A stretch of 64,000 bases of DNA, from assembly GCF_000327385.1 (NCBI RefSeq), contig NW_008708458.1, forward strand, positions 187,282 through 251,281, given 5' to 3'. The translations under genes and the position numbers were made by a program. This DNA is from Lottia gigantea. Lineage: Eukaryota > Mollusca > Gastropoda > Lottiidae. The notes beneath the pieces are model-generated. The model worked only from the letters and a program-made list of their open reading frames with translations. It had not been told where the DNA came from and ran no database searches. This document shows positions 58,500 through 64,000 of this stretch, in pieces (positions within the stretch are counted from its first letter, which is position 1; each line of letters opens with the position of its first letter).

Positions 58500-58696
58500 T
58501 CATTTGCTATCTGTATCCTGATATAATTTCCTATATTCATCCTTCCTTTTAAGAATTCTATTAACGGTACGTTGATGTATATTATATTTTAAAGCGAGCC
58601 ACGCTTGAGTCGGATGTGGATATTTCTCTCGTTCCTCAATTAACTTAACTTTATCAGCCAATGACAACTCTGTATACTTCTGGGTTTGGAAAATAT
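58500..58696 (-). CDS. locus 6 alternative terminal exon, HTH at 58500
   Basis: A 197-nt exon after TGGTTGTTTTTTACTTCAG, phase 1 (Asp, IFQTQKYTELSL). HTH: ADKVKLIEEREKYPHPTQAW, then ALKYNIHQRTVNRILKRKDE and RKLYQDTDSK. The turn NIHQRTVNRI is shared with the exons at 59255-61080 (GIH/NVH). Confidence 0.88.
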
Positions 58697-59254
58697 CTGA
58701 AGTAAAAAACAACCAGATAAGAATTTTTGTTTAATCTGACTAATTGCTAAAATACTCCAGAAATAATGATACTATACTTATTATTAAGGACTAACTTGAA
58801 TTACAAATTGCCCATGGATTCTATGCTCTTTACTTTAAAATGTATCTTTGTTTCAAAATAAACCAGTTTCACAGATTTTCCACATACATGTAATTTAGAG
58901 TAAAATCTTTGGAATAAGAACTGAGGTTGTTAATTTAATTCCTCTACATGTCAACAGATGGATAAACATGGATTCTTCTCTTTTCATATTAACTATTTAC
59001 ATCCAACAACATCAATAATATTCTAAGCAATGGGCTATTTGCATTGCTTGTAACCCTGTCAACTATGAAGACAAATTTGACCCTACTTCCTCAGTCCAAG
59101 CCAAGCTCAGTAGCGAGACCTTGACTTCACATGTGTAACTCTCTTAAAAAATCTCTATGGACCAAACTTCATTGTTAACATTACAACACACTATTATGCT
59201 TGTAAATCCCTATTAATGCTATTTACATTAAAAAAAATGTCTTTCTATTCAACA
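58697..59254. other. intron of locus 6
   Basis: AT-rich intron; nothing recognised. Confidence 0.4.
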
Positions 59255-59451
59255 TCATTGACTTTCTTCTTGATATTGTTTCTTATGGAAGTCTCTCTTT
59301 TTAATAATTCTATGAACTGTACATCGGTGAATGCCATATTTTAAAGCGAGATTATTTATTCCTATATTTGGATCGTTTTCCCAATCTTCTATCAACTCTA
59401 TCTTTTCTGATAATTGTAACAATTTATAACTTTTAGTCTTCTCAAATAAAT
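59255..59451 (-). CDS. locus 6 alternative terminal exon, HTH at 59255
   Basis: A 197-nt exon after TTTGGTTATTTTTTCTTCAG, phase 1 (Asp, LFEKTKSYKLLQL). HTH: SEKIELIEDWENDPNIGINN, then ALKYGIHRCTVHRIIKKRDF and KKQYQEESQ. It has the IEDW motif shared with 60254 and 61080. Cys in the recognition turn (HRCTV) is unusual. Confidence 0.86.
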
Positions 59452-60253
59452 CTGAAGAAAAAATAACCAAAAATAAAATAAGAATATGTCTTTATTTTGA
59501 TAACTGTATTTAACAATATCTACATATATAATAATTATTACACATACAAATAACTGATGTTAGTTTTCATGAAATAAAAGCTAAGTGGATTGTCTTATCC
59601 ACAAAAATCACTTATCATATTTAGTATGATTAGATAGTCAGATAACATCATTTCAAATATATTCTATACTAAGAAATTAACCATAAATAACACTAAGGTA
59701 AGGCACTGTAGATATAATTATGGAATAGAAAAGACAGATCTGGATTGTCATATCATATGAAAAAGATAAAAAAAAAAGACTAACAATTGAAACTGCAAGA
59801 TAATTAAAACAGTTTAACAATACATTGGTAGCAGTAAAGGAACTATTCATATGAGGGAGTATATCAATTATAAATTAGAAATCAATTTTGGACTATAGCC
59901 ATCTTATATGAATGCTTTGATTGTAATCTAGTTTTGAAAACTATTATCACTGAACTCAGCTTGTAAACTTTCATCTTTTTAAACAGGTTATAAATTACAA
60001 TATTCTAACACCCCAATTCCCAACTGAGACTAGGGTGTAGCCAAACTGGTGTGAAGGCTGAAAAAGGTTGGGAACCACTGTTCTAAAATTTAAGAAAAGC
60101 TGTGAATGAAACACCTGTCAATGTAGGTATAACTGATCTGATCAGTATCTTAAAGTGTTTGTAAGGTGATATGGATTGAAAACCAAAAACACAGACAGGC
60201 TGGTCGTGGCATCAGAATTGTTCTCACTTTGGGGAGATTCGACTCCATAGCAC
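59452..60253. other. intron of locus 6
   Basis: No exon or defined repeat is recognised. Confidence 0.4.
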
Positions 60254-60471
60254 CTAGTTTATTCCAAGTTCTTCATGTTTGCAAGATAAACGGTATGCTT
60301 CTTGAATACGCTCTCTATCTCTTACTATTCTATTGACTGTTCGTACGTGAATACCATATTTAGATGCAAGAATTGTCCGCGATGGATTTTGATTCCAATC
60401 TTCTATTAATTGAACTTTTTCAGCTAATGATAAATGAACACGTGTAGTTAACTTCTCAAGATCCCAATCAT
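60254..60471 (-). CDS. locus 6 alternative terminal exon, HTH at 60254
   Basis: A 218-nt exon after TTTAATTTTTTTTTTCTTCAG, phase 1 (Asp, DWDLEKLTTRVHLSL). HTH: AEKVQLIEDWNQNPSRTILA, then ASKYGIHVRTVNRIVRDRER and QEAYRLSCKHEELGIN. It has no internal Met and could be missed by start-codon-based gene callers. Closest to the exon at 61080 (RVHL-L---V-LIEDW). Confidence 0.86.
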
Positions 60472-61079
60472 CTGAAGAAAAAAAAAATTAAATTGAATTT
60501 TGAGATGAATTTTGACTGTTAAAAACTTGTCTTACACAAAGATTGTCAAAAAATTGCTTGGTTTACATCAGATTTTAATATAAAGGGAAATAACCAAAGA
60601 AAGAAAGAAAGAAAGTACTATATTTTACAAGGATAACAACCAGCTGGTCCTTGGCCAAATCTCTTGGTATTGATCTTTCTCGAATTATCTGTATAACACG
60701 AACAGCCATTTACAGCTAGGCTGACTGGTACAACGCGTGAAGATGGCTTCTTCAAGGATTTTACTTTTATACGCCTACCGAGATTAGAATAGTACACAAC
60801 CACCATTTGTTCGATGTAACTAAGCATGTAAAGATCCTTCACTCTAACCCAATGTGCAATAAAAAGTCAAAACACACCGTTATGTGCAATTTAAAGAATT
60901 TTTTGGAAATTGTTAAAATAATATATCCTGCTTTATTTACAATTTTACGTCTTTTTGCCATACGATTTGCTTAAATAAAATGCTTTTTAAACCAAGAAAA
61001 TTGGCAAAGAATGTTCCATCAACTGTCAAAATGTCTGGAATGGTGAAGAAACAACCATGTTTACCAGTAAAATATATTT
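60472..61079. other. intron of locus 6 with an unexplained open frame
   Basis: It contains a short AAAG run (about 60596-60615) and the unexplained - strand frame 60618-60842, listed separately. No HTH exon is seen. Confidence 0.4.
60618..60842 (-). other. unexplained open reading frame in a locus 6 intron
   Basis: A 74-codon frame whose content looks less biased than the surrounding AT-rich intron: MVVVYYSNLGRRIKVKSLKK, then SSRVVPVSLAVNGCSCYTDN and KRFGQGPAGCYPCKI at the C-terminus. It shows no HTH or finger and no clean phase-1 acceptor at its start. It could be a remnant of an unrelated gene or chance. No function is proposed. Confidence 0.25.
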
Positions 61080-61294
61080 TTAAAATTGTTTATCCTTGTA
61101 TTTCAAATATTCTTCTTTCAAGCGTTCTTTATCTTTTAAAATTCTATTGACGGTACGCTCATGGACATTATATCGTAAGGCAAGAGTTGCTAGCAGTGGA
61201 CGTGGTTTTTGAGACCAATCTTCTATTAACCTAACTTTATCATCTAATGTTAGATGTACTCGTTGACGTTTCACCCCACACGCTTCCCAAACAC
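61080..61294 (-). CDS. locus 6 alternative terminal exon, HTH at 61080
   Basis: A 215-nt exon after TTTTAGTAATTTTTTCTTCAG, phase 1 (Gly, VWEACGVKRQRVHLTL). HTH: DDKVRLIEDWSQKPRPLLAT, then ALRYNVHERTVNRILKDKER and EEYLKYKDKQF. Closely related to 60254 and 59255. Confidence 0.88.
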
Positions 61295-62377
61295 CTGAAG
61301 AAAAAATTACTAAAATCAAATTTCCAAGTTTAAGGATCAAAAGATATCAGAGAAATAGTAGTGAATATACTTCTGAGGTGTATTACATAAAAGTTTATTT
61401 GTGTTGCTATGTTATGGTAAAAATGGAATATCAAATTCATTTAAATTTATGATTATGTGATAAAGGTATTTCACAAGGCGTTTGCATATGAGACCAAGAG
61501 AATGTCAGCCTAATTTTGCAGTAGAGTATGTTGCCTTTTCATATTTATGGTAATATTTACAAGGATATCAAACTTGGTGTCCCTCAAAAATAATAACTTT
61601 TGTCTCGTACGCCAATTTATAAATGGTATATTCCACATGTACAAGATACTTTGCAATATAAGAGATTTGAGGAATGAGAGCTGAGTACTACTGGTACTAT
61701 ATTATGGAATGATCATAATCCATCCTTCAATATATACAATCATAAACAATTTATATTTACATATTTTTATAGAACAATGCCAGCAGCATAGTGTACAATG
61801 CTTCTAATTAAATCAAGTGTTCAAATATAGAGGTAGGCATGTTAACTCGATATTTTCAGGAACAGAGATTGAGGGTTCTAATATGGGTACAATTTTGTTT
61901 TCATATTCTGCATCTTATATAATAATTGACTATTGATTCTATTGTAACTGAGGATTACAGAGTGAATAACTTCTTGGAAGTAATAACAATTCAAATGTGT
62001 TTAAATGCTGAATGGCAGAAAAACTGCATGCCAGACTTCAATTCTGAAAAATCATTAATAGCCGAAATTCTTTGGTATATTTAGACGGCAATGTTCTTTC
62101 AAGTTTTGTTGTGATGTTACTCATCTGTAACAATTGATAGTTTCACAATTTTTTCCCCACAAATTGACAAAGAATAGCATTGAAACTGCACACGTCATAG
62201 AAAAAAGGCGGAAAGTCTCGGCACCAAATGAACTATAAAATAAGGTATGAAAATAGAAACATGTTTTTGTTTAAGAGCATTGGGCCAGCTAGCATGTATA
62301 GTATCCTCTCCTTGAACATGTTCAATTGGTTTCTTGGTTTCTATCAAAATTTAACTTCACAATATAGAATCCTATTT
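61295..62377. other. intron of locus 6
   Basis: No exon recognised; AT-rich with no tandem repeats seen. Confidence 0.4.
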
Positions 62378-62574
62378 CTAGTTTTGTTTTCCCTGTTCAA
62401 ATTTGTCTATCAACTCTTTTCTTCTTTTAAATATTCGGAACACTGTACTCTCGGATACTTCATACTTGGAACATAATTCATGAACAGTCATTGGACGACT
62501 TGACTCTCTGTCTTGTATCAAAGCCACTTTTTCTTTCAATGTTAATTGTTTATACTTCTGAGTTGACAACAGAC
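62378..62574 (-). CDS. locus 6 alternative terminal exon, HTH at 62378
   Basis: A 197-nt exon after ACATTTAAGATTTTACTTTTCAG-type sequence, phase 1 (Gly, LLSTQKYKQLTL). HTH: KEKVALIQDRESSRPMTVHE, then CSKYEVSESTVFRIFKRRKE and DKFEQGKQN. The VSESTVFRI helix is shared with the exon at 62874. The 3' splice site lies within a perfect hairpin (62573-62609). Confidence 0.88.
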
Positions 62575-62609
62575 CTGAAAAGTAAAATCTTAAATGTTAC
62601 TTTTCAGGT
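62573..62609 (-). promoter_or_regulatory. hairpin enclosing the 3' splice site of the 62378 exon
   Basis: On the transcribed (-) strand the order is ACCTGAAAAGTAA, an 11-nt loop, then TTACTTTTCAGGT. The 13-nt arms are perfect reverse complements. The downstream arm contains the polypyrimidine tract, the AG and the first two exon bases, so folding would hide the acceptor. The same stem recurs at the next exon upstream (63081-63117). Confidence 0.7.
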
Positions 62610-62873
62610 TATATCAATCAGAAGATTTATCCATTTTCAAAATAATTTTTAGTTTGGTATTCCTTCTCAACATTTAATTATGAACAGCAAATTCTTTTTT
62701 TCATGATGAGAAACTATGTCCCTAAGTTGATTTTAAAGTTTGATGAACATTATGGTTAATTGATCTAAAATAGAAGAATATTACATTGAGCATGCCTTGC
62801 CTATTGTAACAAGAGGTTCATAATAAATGAAGTTTTGGTACGGGCATCATTATTACCATGTATCTTATTGTTA
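62610..62873. other. intron of locus 6
   Basis: A 264-bp interval between the hairpin-bearing acceptor and the stop of the next exon. No other structure is recognised. Confidence 0.4.
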
Positions 62874-63082
62874 TCACACAAATATTGACAAATTTAATTC
62901 TTCTTCATATTTTGCTTTCAGTATGTCTTTATTCTTCCAGATTCTAAACACTGTACTCTCAGACACCTTGTATTTTTTGATAAGTTCAGGTACTGCTATC
63001 ACAGGATTAGCTTCCCTTTCCAGAATCATGTCAATTTTCTCTTTCAATGATAAATGATTGTATTTTAAAGTTGGTGTAAAAC
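62874..63082 (-). CDS. locus 6 alternative terminal exon, HTH at 62874
   Basis: A 209-nt exon after a TTTTACTTTTCAG acceptor, phase 1 (Gly, FTPTLKYNHLSL). HTH: KEKIDMILEREANPVIAVPE, then IKKYKVSESTVFRIWKNKDI and KAKYEEELNLSIFV. Its acceptor lies in the second copy of the 13-bp hairpin. The coding part has clearly diverged from the exon at 62378. Confidence 0.87.
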
Positions 63083-63117
63083 CTGAAAAGTAAAATATCA
63101 TCAGTTACTTTTCAGGT
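63081..63117 (-). promoter_or_regulatory. hairpin enclosing the 3' splice site of the 62874 exon
   Basis: The same 13-nt arms (ACCTGAAAAGTAA and TTACTTTTCAGGT), perfectly complementary and again separated by exactly 11 nt, as at 62573-62609. The loops match at only about 6 of 11 positions, whereas all 26 stem bases are identical between copies. Confidence 0.7.
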
Positions 63118-63847
63118 TATTACAGCATCTTAACAGTGTGTTTAAGGAAAAGAGGCTTAAATTATGCCAACAAAACGAAATAGAATCTTAGATCTTGCAT
63201 TCCGGCTGAATTAGAAGCAAAACACCCTTGTATAGTGAAATGTCTCTCTTTCTCAACTTCCAAATGGATCTATAACATTTTGTGTATCACAAGGCTTTGA
63301 TTTATTATTCCAACAAAATGACTATACTTTTTGATATGTCAGTCAAAACAAACTACATCACTGAAAGAGAGAAATCATGTTAAATTTCTAAACTTTCATA
63401 TGTGAAAATTGTCTAGTTAGTGTCAGTTTGTCATAACATATCCGAGCACTAATTGTGTTCTAATTTAAACATTAACATTTGTATATTGTGTTAAATGTTA
63501 TTCTATATTATTAACAAGACTGAATATTGATTTTTACAAGCACGTAAGTACACATAACACATCAAAAATATATATACATATATATTACATTTTAAATAAA
63601 CCAGGCATTGAGTTACTGACACACAGACCTTCAAACTGTCAATTTTATAAACGAAAGTTAAAAATCTAGTGTGTTTTATTCAAAGCAAAACGAAAACTAC
63701 TAAAACAGACTGGCAGTACATGAAATTGTAAGCTATGATATGCAACTTTGTTTTTTTGGTAATGATCCAATCAAATTTAGAATAATTCTCAAAGACAGTC
63801 CTGTCATTTTAATCAAGAAACTCATATCCTTAATCTAAGTCAATGGA
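63118..63847. other. intron of locus 6
   Basis: AT-rich, with a short TATATA stretch near 63570. No exon recognised. Confidence 0.4.
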
Positions 63848-64000
63848 TCAAATGTTTTTATCACGATTACTTTTCATCTGTCTAAGTTCATCTTTGCGAC
63901 GAAGGACACGTTTAACGGTGCTTTCTGATACGTCATATTTTAAACTGAGTTGTCGTAAAGTAGGAGAGGGTTGGACTTCTCTGTCTTCTATTAATTTTAT
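63848..64000 (-). CDS. locus 6 alternative terminal exon, HTH at 63848 (cut by the window edge)
   Basis: A partial exon running off the window. Visible: IKLIEDREVQPSPTLRQL, then SLKYDVSESTVKRVLRRKDE and RQMKSNRDKNI-stop. The VSESTV turn links it to the exons at 62378 and 62874. Its acceptor lies beyond 64000, so the hairpin cannot be tested here. Confidence 0.83.
   Translation of the reverse strand: MKLIEDREVQPSPTLRQLSLKYDVSESTVKRVLRRKDELRQMKSNRDKNI

Larger units (their letters stand above)
38225..64000 (-). other. locus 6: 3' array of twenty alternative endings (5' end outside window)
   Basis: All exons are on the - strand, from the partial exon at the window edge down to 38225. Seventeen are CENP-B-like HTH exons, then an unrecognised domain (42480), a psq-type HTH (41522) and a C2H2 ending reached through an adaptor exon (39428 then 38225). 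No common N-terminal exon is present, so it must lie beyond 64000. Neighbouring exons are most alike, as expected from tandem duplication. All direct endings enter in phase 1. Confidence 0.8.

Noticed and set aside
1977-63101. HTH exons as remnants of pogo/Tigger DNA transposons (independent insertions)
   Set aside because: No DDE transposase or terminal repeats accompany them, all share orientation within a locus, and splice phases and stops are uniform. Ancient domestication of the module remains possible.

Overview
The window is AT-rich, intron-rich animal DNA without operons. It carries tRNA-derived SINEs, many short terminal-inverted-repeat elements and minisatellites. The SINE sequence suggests a lophotrochozoan, most likely a gastropod mollusc (perhaps a limpet); this is an inference from memory, not a match.

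Almost all the coding sequence belongs to one kind of gene, present as six neighbouring copies. Each complete copy has a common 5' coding exon with an unrecognised, highly conserved ~75-residue N-terminal domain and a disordered tail containing paired SUMO-type (I/V)KxEP motifs. A common Ser/Pro/Gln-rich exon 2 follows. After it comes a row of separate exons, each with its own 3' splice site, one compact DNA-binding module and its own stop codon. The modules are mostly helix-turn-helix (CENP-B_N/HTH_psq-like), sometimes C2H2 zinc-finger pairs, and once an unrecognised domain. The organisation recalls insect lola and mod(mdg4), but with a different N-terminal domain and mainly HTH modules. I count 39 alternative terminal exons: 32 HTH, 6 C2H2 and 1 unknown.

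Layout: locus 1 (+), terminal exons 1978-4591, 5' part outside the window. Locus 2 (-), 11969 down to 6922, common exons, a phase-changing adaptor exon and four C2H2 exons. Locus 3 (-), 21077 to 14536, three HTH exons. Locus 4 (-), 26873 to 22987, two HTH exons and one C2H2 exon. Locus 5 (+), 28316-36762, head-to-head with locus 4, six HTH exons. Locus 6 (-), from beyond 64000 down to 38225, twenty alternative endings, 5' part outside the window. A small two-exon gene for a secreted cysteine-rich protein (39993-40778, +) lies inside locus 6.

Splice phases fit the model throughout. Common exons end in phase 1, and all HTH exons plus one C2H2 exon start in phase 1. The remaining C2H2 exons start in phase 0 and are reached through short adaptor exons (11 or 15 codons) that convert phase 1 to phase 0. 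In locus 6 two neighbouring terminal exons have their 3' splice site inside a perfect 13-bp hairpin, a candidate element for exon choice.

The rest is introns, spacers and repeats: a 2.9-kb GGTCA-rich repeat (15600-18480), MITE-like elements, two SINEs, two minisatellites and a microsatellite. I saw no rRNA, tRNA, CRISPR or recognisable retroviral element.
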